Assembly: GCA_002245135.1 (NCBI GenBank)
Contig: NGBS01000583.1
Coordinates: forward strand, 186,001 to 250,000
DNA: 64,000 bases
Direction of reading: 5' to 3'
From: Proteromonas lacertae
Taxonomy: Eukaryota; Sar; Bigyra; Opalinata; Proteromonadidae
The translations under genes were made by a program, and so were the position numbers. Below the pieces are notes generated by a model, which was given only the letters and a program-made list of their open reading frames with translations, had not been told where the DNA came from and did no database searches. Shown here piece after piece: positions 25,202 through 35,450 of the stretch (positions are counted from its first letter, which is position 1; the number at the start of each line of letters is the position of its first letter).

Positions 25202-27070
25202 ATGGGCAATTCTTACACAACCGATAAAGTTCTTATCACTGAGCAAACTCCTATCGAACAAGTATATTTAGAATATGTAATATTTAGAAATATAAGTTAA
25301 TCAGTCAAACTACAAATACAAAAACTTACAAACTCAAATCAAAATGCTTTAACAAGATTAATATAATTAAAATTATTAAATTGGGCAAAAAGTCTTACTC
25401 TGATCTGTGTTTGTATAGTAGTCACATGCAAACTGTAAATTCTATCAATAATCAATATGTAACACCAGTAATAAACTCAAATATAGGCACAAATTCAATA
25501 GTATTACAAACTCCAGGATATAGTCACTCCTTAACCCCTATCCCTAAAAATACTGAGAATTATAATGATATAGTAATAAATTTTATTCTAGCTATGTCTA
25601 AACCGTTGATGGTATTTGATCAACTAAGAATTTTGCATGGAAACCTTAAACCAACTAATATATTCTTCAACGATGAAGGAGAAGTTGTTTTAACTGACTA
25701 TTGTTTGAATGATTTAAGATCTGTGAAAGATTTCACAACTGATTGTTCTTATTATTCACCTGAAGAACTATATAATGGAATAGTAAATGAGAAGAGTGAT
25801 ATATTTAGTTTTGGTTGTATATTATACTATATATTAAGTGGTGGAAATCGCTTATTCCATAACACAAGTGCTCGAAGTATAATAGATATCGAAAATCTAG
25901 AAATAAAAAAAGAATTAAAAATGTTATTAAAACGAATGTTAGAATATGATAGAAATAAACGATTAAATATAAATGAAATAATAAACGAAAGTAGTAAAAT
26001 GAATAATGTGAAATACATATTTGATTGGCGATTATATCATGATATTGTATTCAAAGTCAATAATCAATTAGATCTAATAGAAAATTCAATAGAAATGAGT
26101 GATAGAGATTATAACAACAAAATGGAAGAACAGTTATATAAAGTGATAAATAATTATAATATTACATTAAATGAGAAGTGTTTGAGTTATATTATTAATA
26201 TAATATGGCAGAATTATTCCTATGAACTATGGGATATGTTGGGAAGAGTATTTAACTTTCAAAAATCAATATTATTGAATAACAATAAAAGAGTTAATAT
26301 TGATTCAATAGTGTTTAATTCAATTCGTGAAGATTTTCATTTATGCTTAAATAAGAGAGGAATCTATGATAATGGATTAATATATGTTAGTAAATTACTT
26401 CCTGATTTAAATAATATATTAATTTTAAATATAAGTTCCAATTATATAACAGATTATGGATTGAAAGAATTATGTAAAATAATTACCTGTTTAAAGAATT
26501 TAGAGACATTTGATTTATCAAATAATGATATTAGTAGTAGTGGAATAATTAATATATTAAAACCAACTCTATATAAACTACCTAGTCTTTACAGATTAGA
26601 TATATCTCATAATCCAATTAATGATAATGGTCTAATATCATTATCGAAGTTTTATCTATTGTTATTACATCATTTACCTGATAGTGTAATTAGATTGTGT
26701 TTATCTGGAATGAGGCTAAGTAATAATGTAATGAACTTGATAAATTGTGATTTGAAATATTTGAAATATTTAACGAAATTGGAATTGGCTTTTAATGATA
26801 TTGATAATGATGGATTTAATGTGTTTAATGATATAAGTAAAGAATTCAAAGTGATTGAGACTATTGATTTTCAAGGCTAATCCAATTGATAGATCAGTTA
26901 TACCAATTGTACAGTCTATACTGGAGAAACATTTCACTTTGATTCAATTTTTCTTAGATTCTACCCAAATTACTCCTTATGATCTGAAACAGTTGGAAAT
27001 ATCATATCCCAATCGTACATTCGAACATGAAGTAGTTAAAATTCTTACATTAGATAGTTTAATATTTTAA
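25202..27070 (+). CDS. Pseudokinase-LRR protein, family member B, possible N-myristoylation
   Basis: Begins MGNSYTTD, a good N-myristoylation signal (Gly2, Ser/Thr further on). After an intron at 25262-25287 (or ending 25296, both in frame) the reading continues into a kinase-like domain: LHGNLKPTNIFF in place of HRDxKxxN, TDYC for DFG, YYSPEE for APE, SDIFSFGCILYYILSGG. The HRD Asp is replaced by Asn, indicating a pseudokinase. Then a helical linker and ribonuclease-inhibitor-type LRRs (NISSNYITDYG, DLSNNDISSSG, DISHNPINDNG, ELAFNDIDNDG). A one-base excess near 26877 separates TIDFQG from NPIDRSVIP, clearly one LRR. Positions 25696-26045 are nearly identical to 27658-28007 in the next gene. 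Likely a membrane-tethered signalling scaffold (inferred). Confidence 0.78.
25696..26045 (+). repeat. 350-bp near-identical tract, copy 1
   Basis: From the DYC (DFG-equivalent) codons to just past the DWRLYHD codons. Matches 27658-28007 with no gap and one mismatch that I can find (T/C in the DW codon), whereas sequence on both sides diverges abruptly. Suggests recent gene conversion between tandem paralogues. Confidence 0.92.
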
Positions 27071-27165
27071 TTAACTTTTTTAATATTTTGGGGATTGATT
27101 TATGTGAAAATTTTGTTTGAAATAACCATAAATTTATTCTTTCTTTTTCTTTGATCAAATATAGG

Positions 27166-28899
27166 GAATTCTTGTCAGAGAGTACAACCAGAAGATAATT
27201 ACCTTTATAAACAATACGGAAATGTATAGATATTAATATAATATCATAGTCACTTCAATTGGTTAATAAAAATGAACCGTTTTCTACATACACATTATCA
27301 TCAGCATGTAATTATAAACAGAAAGGTTATAAAAACTATTGATACAGATAAACTATCACAAAAGTCAATAAAATGGTATTTTTCTTGTTTAAGTACTGTG
27401 AAAAACATGTTATTCGAACACTTTTACCCCAATTAAAATTGTATCATTCGATAATAATGTGATTGTTCAAGAAATGCCATATTATGTTCATAAATTATCT
27501 CCAGTATTTGAACTTAGTCCATTGATTTATGACTCAATATCAATGTTTATAGTTTCCATGTGTGAATCATTATTAGAATTACATTCAATCAATATTTATC
27601 ATGGAAACCTTAAACCAACAAATATCTTTTATAAAGGTAAAAAATTAATAATTTCTGGACTATTGTTTGAATGATTTAAGATCTGTGAAAGATTTCACAA
27701 CTGATTGTTCTTATTATTCACCTGAAGAACTATATAATGGAATAGTAAATGAGAAGAGTGATATATTTAGTTTTGGTTGTATATTATACTATATATTAAG
27801 TGGTGGAAATCGCTTATTCCATAACACAAGTGCTCGAAGTATAATAGATATCGAAAATCTAGAAATAAAAAAAGAATTAAAAATGTTATTAAAACGAATG
27901 TTAGAATATGATAGAAATAAACGATTAAATATAAATGAAATAATAAACGAAAGTAGTAAAATGAATAATGTGAAATACATATTTGACTGGCGATTATATC
28001 ATGATATGATGTTTAAAGTTCATAACGATTTGGAATTAATAGAAATAAATGAAAATGATCCAGAAATAGATGATAAAGAGTATGATGAAGAGATGAGAAA
28101 TATGATATGGAAAGTTATTGAAATATATAATAATTCGTTGGATATAAAGTGTTTGAGTTGTGTAATAAATGTTATATGGCAAAATTATTCATATAGTTTA
28201 TGGCAGATATTAATTGCTATGTTTAAATTTCATAAATTTGTGTATAGATGTGATGGTGATAGATATTTACTTGATTCTTTGATATTAAATTCAATTAAAG
28301 ATGGATATATGCTACAGTTATCAAGTATATAAGTATATTCTTAATTTTCGATAGATAAATGTTTAGATGATTCTGTTATTTTCTCATCTACTTATCTTTT
28401 ACATAATTTGCATTTATTACAGAGGTTTGATTATAGTCATAATTCAATGACAGATAATGGTTTAATACAGTTTTGTGAGATTTGTACATCATTTATTGAA
28501 TTAGTATCACTTGATTTGTCCTGTATTTTAAATTTATAAATATTATTTATAGTTAATTTAATAACATCCAATAGTATGGAAGTATTCTCAAATACATTAT
28601 CATCACTAACGGATTTAAAATGTTTAAATATCAATAATAATATAATTGGTGATAGTGGTTGTATGATACTTTCAAACTATTATTATATATTAATAAATAA
28701 TGAATTAAAAACACTTAATTTAAGTGGAATGGATTTGACAGATAATTTTGTGTATTTTTTAAGTCGTAATTTAAAAGATCTGTCGATGTTAGAAAAGTTG
28801 GATTTATCAGGAAATAAGATAACTGATTATGGAAGTAATATGCTTATGAAAGAAAAGAAAATGTTGAAATGTATAAATAGGTTAAATATAATATTCTAA
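27166..28899 (+). pseudogene. Decayed pseudokinase-LRR locus, family member C
   Basis: Same architecture and same upstream sequence style as member B (a TTTTGGGG-containing leader followed by ATGTGAAAATT-like sequence). The expected N-terminal MGNS is read here as ATA GGG AAT TCT, so the start ATG appears lost. The kinase-like part (LYHGNLKPTNIF-like, HGNLKPTN) shifts frame by one base at about 27658, exactly at the left edge of a 350-bp tract identical to member B. The LRR part continues after likely introns near 28330 and 28520 and ends at 28899 with LDLSGNKITDYG. Start loss plus frameshift suggests a pseudogene, although the one-base shift resembles those in apparently live genes nearby, and an upstream alternative exon could supply the start. 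Confidence 0.6.
27658..28007 (+). repeat. 350-bp near-identical tract, copy 2
   Basis: Partner of 25696-26045, offset exactly 1962 bp. Its left boundary coincides with an extra G (tctGGac versus aactGac) that throws the upstream kinase-like frame out of register. Confidence 0.92.
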
Positions 28900-28929
28900 T
28901 TGCAATTTAATTAATTATTCTACTCCTAT

Positions 28930-29418
28930 TTATGTTAAATTGGATGGTCCAAATCCAAACGGGAGCAAATCTTTTATAGATTTGAAAATAAAATACTCAT
29001 TCTTACCTCCACATATCACTTCAATATCGCTATGATGTGGATTTACACACTCAAATTCGTATATCACCTGTCTACATACTCCACATGGCGTACATACTGC
29101 TTCTGTGAATTCTTGAGAATCATTACAAGAAACACAACAAACACGTTTTATATCTTCATCTGGATATTTACTATGCACATAAAACAGAGCTGTTCTCTCA
29201 CCACAAGAACATGTTGCATATGCTGCATTTTCTTGGTTACTTCCTTGATATATTTCTGAATTCTCTAACTCTACAGCAGCTCCTACATGAAAATGTGAAT
29301 ATGGACAATAAGAATGCTTTGTTGCTTCTTTTGCTTCTGTTACTACTTTCTTTTGTTCAACTGATAATTCATCGAAATTACATACTTTATAATTTATATT
29401 CAATGTAATGTCTTTCAT
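28930..29418 (-). CDS. Cytidine deaminase
   Basis: Single-exon frame of 162 residues, normal for the homotetrameric cytidine deaminase family. The motifs are complete: YSHFHVGAAVE, GSNQENAAY, then CGER (zinc ligand Cys plus catalytic Glu, corresponding to C/HAE) and PCGVCRQ (two zinc-ligand cysteines). It hydrolytically deaminates cytidine/deoxycytidine to uridine/deoxyuridine in pyrimidine salvage, in the cytosol. The start is the ATG at 29416-29418, with a TCGTTTC box ~40 bp upstream. Tail-to-tail with the pseudokinase-LRR locus C, only 30 bp apart. No intron, no frame break. Confidence 0.93.
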   Translation of the reverse strand: MKDITLNINYKVCNFDELSVEQKKVVTEAKEATKHSYCPYSHFHVGAAVELENSEIYQGSNQENAAYATCSCGERTALFYVHSKYPDEDIKRVCCVSCNDSQEFTEAVCTPCGVCRQVIYEFECVNPHHSDIEVICGGKNEYFIFKSIKDLLPFGFGPSNLT

Positions 29419-29599
29419 AGTTATCGAATAAAAGAAAAAAATAATTCTTAAAATATAGTCGTTTCAGAATTCTTTTTTTAAGAATATTTCATGCTTATAT
29501 TAATTATTTACCGTTTATAATTATTGTGTATGTATTATTATGCAATAGAGAAATGCTTATTATGATTTATTTTCATCATCAAATGTAACTTATTATCAA

Positions 29600-30094
29600 C
29601 TTTAGTATAGAAACACTAATGCAGATGATAATTATTATTAATTGATAATGATGATGTAATTTTTATTATGAAAAGCTAGAAAAGATTGAATTAAAATATG
29701 ATGATAAAGTAAAATACACATTCTTATTCATTCCAGTAGGTGATAATATCATAATAACAGTTGAACACGATTAACTAAAAGGAATAAAACTTGATCCAAA
29801 TACAGGAGAAATATTTGTAAAGCAGATTCAGAATTCCTGGATACTGTTGATGAAAAAGGTGGAAAAGAAGTGTTAATAGAATGTGAAAGGAATGAAAAAG
29901 TAGAAAATAAGTAGTGGAGCAATAGTAAAAATAGCAGTTGGATCTGTAGCAGCACGAATATTTGTGATTGTGTCGGTGTTTTGTTTTTTACTCAGAACTG
30001 GTATTTTTACCAAAAGAACAAAACCAATATCAACATTGAATAGAGGAGGAGTGAGAGTTCCAGAAAAAAAAGTAGTTGAAGGTGTTAGAATATA
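29600..30094 (+). pseudogene. Relic of a putative-Ig/cadherin-like receptor gene
   Basis: The plus strand shows pieces of coding sequence with stops between them: LEKIELKYDDKVKYTFLF, GIKLDPNTGEIF (compare GMEFDKKTGTISG in the receptor at 54-58 kb), then a hydrophobic TM-like stretch (VGSVAARIFVIVSVFCFLL) followed by a basic cytosolic tail ending at 30094. This order (putative-Ig repeat, TM, short tail) is that of the 54-58 kb gene, so I read it as a 3' remnant. No intact frame was found and no function is suggested. Confidence 0.5.
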
Positions 30095-30280
30095 AATTGA
30101 TGTTATTTGATTGTTGCTATTATATTTTTTGTTGTTAATCACTATCATCCTATCCATTAAATACTAATTATATCACATTTTTATTTATCTATTAATGTTT
30201 ATGAAACGAAAATGAAATTATTGAAACGACTATATTTGTGTATTTAGCTTGTGCTAAAAGTTAAGAATTTCTATTAACAG

Positions 30281-33200
30281 ATGAGTTCTATTGTTGAAAA
30301 TATACTATCCACAATATTACCATCAGATTGTGAAGTATTATGTATAAAATATTATATTTAGATAAATGAGAGAGTATACAAAGGTTGTGACGAAGTAGAT
30401 TTGAATATTCAACAAGAAAACGGAATAAAAAAGATGAAAATCCTAAATATAAGTAGAATAAAAGAAAGTGATATATTACATTTCATCAAGAATAACTCAT
30501 TGTTGTTGGAAAGTTGTACATCGTTGATTTTGCCTACTAAAATATGTCATATGAATAATTATAGTGAATATATGTTTTTGGAAAGAGAATACTACTCTAA
30601 AGATTTAGAAGAGATAATTCAAAGTAACACATTTTCAAATAATGATATTTGTAATGTAGTATGTTCAATATGTAATATTCTAATGATATTGGATGAATTT
30701 GGTTTAGTGATAAAGAATTTAAAGAGTAGTAATGTTGTGATAGAGAATGATGATGAAATAAAGCTATGTGATTTATTCCTAAATAAATTAAGAACAGAAT
30801 GTGTAAATGTCATATATGAAATAAATTTTGTTAGTTCTGAAGAGTTAAATGGGTTAGAATGTAATGATCGAAGTGTGATATGGTCAATTGGTTGTATAGT
30901 ATATGAGATGATAAACAAGAAATTACCATTTAATGATGATAATAATATCAGTAAAATTCTGAACAATATCCTGAAATGTAAATACATTTTAAATAAAGAT
31001 TGTGATGATTTAATGAAAGAAATGATAGAGGAAATGTTACAAGTTAAGAGTGAAGATAGAATAAGTTTGAAAGAGTTGAAAAAAGAAATGACAAAAATAA
31101 GTGAGATATTGAGAGACAATTATAATAATTTGATGATATGTAAAGAAAGAAAAGAGATATTACCAAATAATGATATAATGACTCTTGAAATTTTATATCC
31201 ATCAGAATATTATCTTGATAGTTATAAGTGGTATTTACATCTAAATGAATTGATAGAATCTTACAATAATAACCCAAATGAAAGAATACTATCAATATTA
31301 TTGATAATGAAATTATATATAATGAAGGAAGAAGAGTGAATTATGTTTATATTATCTATAACGAAAATAGCATGAATCAATCAACAGTAGAAAAGCTTCA
31401 GTTTAAGATTAGTCACAAATGCGAATATGATAAAGAGTATAAGCTGGATGAAATGATATTCAATGTTTATGTTGATATTGAAGATAGAATAATAAAAGCG
31501 CATTCAGATAGTTTATGTTTATGTGAAGAAGGTATGAATTATTTCTTCAGAATAATGAAACTTATTAAACCAACAAAACTTTCATTTTGTATAATTCCTA
31601 TAATTTATATATGAGTAGTTGATGATTGTAAAAAATTTACTATTCCAATCCAGCATCAAACATTATTTGGATCATTATTTGCGCAATTATCTAACCTTAT
31701 AACATTATTATTATGTAAATGTGATCTTACTCATCATTTCGTTGAATCATTTGTTAAATCAATTACATTAATGAAATTAAAGCATGTAGATCTTTCATGT
31801 ATTTATTATCTATAATATATTATATTGAAATAGCAAATCCTATTGGTCCATATGGCTTTAAACTGCTATTGCCACATTTACATTTATTTATAAGTGAGAA
31901 TAATGAATTAAATTTCTATGGAATGGATTTAAATGATGAATCAATAGTATTATTATCAGAAGCATTATATAAATATCCAAATCTTGAGAAAATAGATATT
32001 ACATTTAATCCTAACATTCATTCATGTGGATTAAAAGCATTATTCTCTAAATTCCCTATTTCAAAAGTTATGTTTAATTTTAACAATAGTAAAGAATTGT
32101 TAATTGATAAAAATATTCCTGAATTAATCAAATATATAAAATGTTTCGATAAATTAAATCTGAATGATTTAGAAATAGATGATAATTTTTTCAAATCCTT
32201 CATTTCTTTAAGAAAAAATGAATTAAGAGAAATAAAGATGCTAGACTTAAAAAGTATAAAATTCTATTATTATTCTGTATAGATAATAAGCTAACCTATA
32301 GAAGTATTGCAGTATTCATTAACAAGATGTCTTCATATAAAAGGCTAAATTTTATCCAATTGAATGGAAATAACATAGGTGATTTAGGAATGGAATTATT
32401 ATCTCCACATTTGAGATTATTGAAGGATTATAACAATAAAATTAACTGTGAAAGTATAACAATTGTTGTTGTTATTATATATTCTATAGAAATGGTTTAT
32501 CTTCAATCGGAATAAAATATTTTGTAGATGGTATAAAGTATATGCAAGGAAAGGTTAGAGAAATTGATATAAGTAATAATAACATTGATTCAGATGGAAT
32601 AGGTTATTTGATGAATTGTGTGGAAGAAATAAGAGTATTAGATTGTTATACATTCATGGTATTTTAGATTATTATTCTCTCTATAGACAATCCAATTGGA
32701 AATGATGGATTTAAACAATTATTAAACAATTTGGATGTGTTGATTGATTATTATGGAATGGATTTGAGTAACATAGCAATAGATGATGAGAGTGTAATAA
32801 TGTTAGCAAATAAGATAGATTCAATAAGAGGTTGTTGTAAATCGATAAATCTAAATTCTAACCATATAGGATTAAATGGATTAAAAGCAATATATAATAA
32901 ATCATTAAAAAATGAGAAATACCTCCATATAGATATTAAATGTGAATCATGGACAAATGAAGAATTGAATTGCTTTTTAATTTATTGTATTAAAAAGAAA
33001 AGAGAAAGATGTTATAGAAGTTATGATTTTTCTAGTATAAGTTTTAATTTTTAGTTTAATAGATATGAATATTAACGATTCACATATTTCATTAATAAAA
33101 CAAATTAAATATGAAAATCTTGATTTATTCAATAATCAAATTACTTATAAAGGTTTTAATGAATTGATTTATTCATTATCAGTTTATCCTAACAGAATTT

Positions 33201-33590
33201 CAATATATAATAATCCAATTGGAGATAAAGGGATAGAGATTATATGTAATAATTTTCATAAGTTGTACTTTAATTCAGCATTATTAAATTTATCAAGTAT
33301 TTTATTTATATAATATCATTTTTATTATGTGAATAGATATTGGAATGAGTGAAAAAGGATTAAAAATGTTGATAGAAAGATTAAAAGATAATAAACCATT
33401 AAGATATCTATATCTATCAGGAAATGAATTAGATGAAAGAGAATTAAGATTGATGAAAGTAAACGCAGAAGTTTTTAATAATTTAGAAGAATTATCGATA
33501 ACAGTAAAAGAGAATATAGATAAATCAGAATTAAAATCATTTCTAGAAACATTTTCAACAATTGGAACAATCAAAATAGATGGAATTTGA
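30281..33590 (+). CDS. Pseudokinase-LRR protein, family member D
   Basis: ATG at 30281, then introns at 30335-30361, 31336-31370, 31589-31618, 31799-31833, 32254-32282, about 32453-32487, about 32653-32690, about 33034-33062 and about 33275-33338. The kinase-like domain reads GLVIKNLKSSNVV (HRD loop without Asp), LCDLFL (DFG lost), VSSEEL (APE), SVIWSIGCIVYEMINKKLPF. It is the most degenerate of the family as a kinase. At least eight ribonuclease-inhibitor-type LRRs follow (SSNPIGPYG, NGNNIGDLG, NNNIDSDG, SNHIGLNG, NNPIGDKG, SGNELDER). The join near 32450-32490 does not resolve cleanly by eye. The stop (TGA 33588-33590) lies 5 bp before the boundary of the segmental duplication. Confidence 0.72.
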
Positions 33591-33595
33591 TTGTT

Positions 33596-33657
33596 TTAAG
33601 TGATAGAAAAATAATCCAAGATGCTGAGAAACAAAGAACATTATCCAAAAAGAAATA
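33596..33657 (+). pseudogene. EFL1 3'-end fragment
   Basis: Encodes only the final residues ending AEKQRTLSKKK with the same TAA as EFL1 at 41655-41717; carried in by the segmental duplication. Not expected to be expressed as a gene, but it brings the EFL1 3' UTR. Confidence 0.9.
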
Positions 33658-33759
33658 ATTTATTATTTTTGTTCTTTATGATTATTTGTGAATTGAAAAA
33701 CAAAACAAATACAATATATCAGTGATAGAAATTCACTATTTATGGAATATTTATGTTGT

Positions 33760-35069
33760 TTATAACATTGATGCTTGTTCTGTACAAGCTATTCCATAAT
33801 ATCCTTCGAAACAAGTGCATGTTCCTGTTGTTCTATCACATAAGCCATTTCTACTACATTCTAATGGAGGAATTCCATCTACTTCAGCAATTATTGGATT
33901 AGTATATTGAAGTGGAGTATGAAAACCTTCTTTATCAATTTCAGCTTTCTTTCTTTTATCAGTTAATTCACCTGCAGCATCTAAATATAACTGATCAATT
34001 GTCATTCCATGATATCCACTTCCACAATCACCACACCATTCTGCACCTTGTGTTTTTCCATCTAATTCTTTAGATGTGATAATTCTGATTGGATTTTGTT
34101 TTCCAGTTTGTTGATTTCCAAAGTTGATTGTGGCTGTTATTTTATAATCAGTAGCACCACTATATTTAACATCAACTTTACTAACATCAATAACACCAAC
34201 TGGTAAACTATAAATTGCATCTTCCCAACCTAAAATTAAACCTTGACCATCACCATCAGTAGTAGAACCACATAAACCATAATTTGCGGTTTTATCTCCT
34301 TTACTTTGACATGTTACACAAAATGCATCACTATACCAAATTCGATTGAATTGATCTGTATATTCTAAATAAGCCATACAGTCTTTTGCTGTTGGTGTTG
34401 GTGAAACTGTTGTGTCTTGTGTTATTGTAATAGTTTGTGTTGATTTGGATGGACTATCACAATCACTATTCTCTACATAACCACTTGGACATTTCTTTTC
34501 ACTACAGTCAAATCCACGATATTCTCCATCACAAACACAAACATAACTATTATCAGCATCCCAACCATTATAATCACTCTTTTGATCTTTACTACTATCA
34601 ATTCTTTCTAAAGCACTTTCATAGAAACTTCCACTGTGACTGTCTTCATTCAATCCTAACATCTTTACAGATGTACAAACTCCATGACCATTACAGTTGT
34701 TTGGACAACTTAATCTGTCACAACTTACTCCTTCAAAACCACCAAAACATTTACAAACACCACTTGTTCTGTCACAACTACCTTGTCCACTACATTCTAA
34801 ACTTGCTCTGTTTGGTAATGAAGCATAGTTATCTGGAGCTTGAGTTGGATCAACATAACTATGACCATAAGGACAGCTTCCTATTCAAATATTATCATTT
34901 TTATAAATATACTGCTACTGCAATCACCTTCTAACCACCCTGGGAAGCAACTACAAACTCCTCCTTTACCACAACTTCCATGACCACTACACATGTTTGG
35001 ACATGAGGCAGCCATCAAATAATTCACCAATAATAAGCAAATTACTGATTTCTTTATCTCAAATCGCAT
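33760..35069 (-). CDS. Secreted EGF-like/tenascin-type protein, copy A
   Basis: Two exons with an intron at 34881-34912. Signal peptide (MRFEIKKSVICLLLVNYLMAAS), then EGF-like cysteine modules of the CSGHGSCGKGGVCSCFPGWLEGDC type: four modules at the N-terminal side, a central beta-rich region of ~230 residues (CMAYLEYTDQFNRIWYSD, LGWEDAIYSLPVGVIDV, KQNPIRIITSKELDG), and a final CSRNGLCDRTTGTCTCFEGYYG module ending at QASML. No TM helix or GPI-like tail, so secretion or matrix association is inferred. Near-identical to copy B except in four short patches. Function unknown; tenascin-type EGF modules usually mediate adhesion or ligand binding. Its 5' region (to ~35340) is contained within the duplication. 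Confidence 0.85.
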
Positions 35070-35339
35070 TTTTATGAAAATTACTTAATTCAAAGAAGAT
35101 CTTTCAAACTATTTTGAAAATATCCAATTAAACTATTCTTTATACTCTAATTGTTATTCTTATTGGTTATCTGAGTTATTTTTGATTAGTATCCAATCAA
35201 AAAATGATTTTAAATATTTTGAAGTTTCAAAATATTAATCCGTTTCAATTGAATATTTTGATTGTCAATATCTCATCAAATACTCATTATTTTGTTATTT
35301 TATAACTCAACATAAACAATTACAACACAAAAAACAAAA

Positions 35340-35450
35340 TTTATTTATATTTACACTGGACCATTAACTATATTCTTGAATTCGATCCATTTACCATCAA
35401 ATGTCTGTTTATATATCCTTATATGATTGTCATCAAAAGAAGCATATATT
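35340..35450 (-). pseudogene. SEH1 3'-end fragment
   Basis: Matches the last ~34 codons and stop of SEH1 (43440-43539), brought along by the duplication and cut at 35450 in mid-exon. The neighbouring gene's TAA abuts this break. Confidence 0.9.

Larger units (their letters stand above)
33596..35450. repeat. Segmental duplication, recipient copy (1855 bp)
   Basis: Same sequence as 41655-43539 in the same orientation. It starts inside the last codons of EFL1 and ends inside the last exon of SEH1, both of which are intact only at the other copy, so this copy is the derived one. Both boundaries fall within 6 bp of the stop codons of the flanking genes. No terminal inverted repeats or transposase. 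Confidence 0.95.

Noticed and set aside
25827-27980. Two identical 63-residue minus-strand ORFs (25827-26018 and 27789-27980)
   Set aside because: They are antisense shadows of the 350-bp tract shared by the two pseudokinase genes; hydrophobic composition only reflects AT-rich codons on the other strand.
33596-35450. Mobile element as the cause of the 1.9-kb duplication
   Set aside because: No terminal inverted repeats, target-site duplication or transposase/RT; the ends lie inside unrelated genes at the source, so it is a plain segmental copy.
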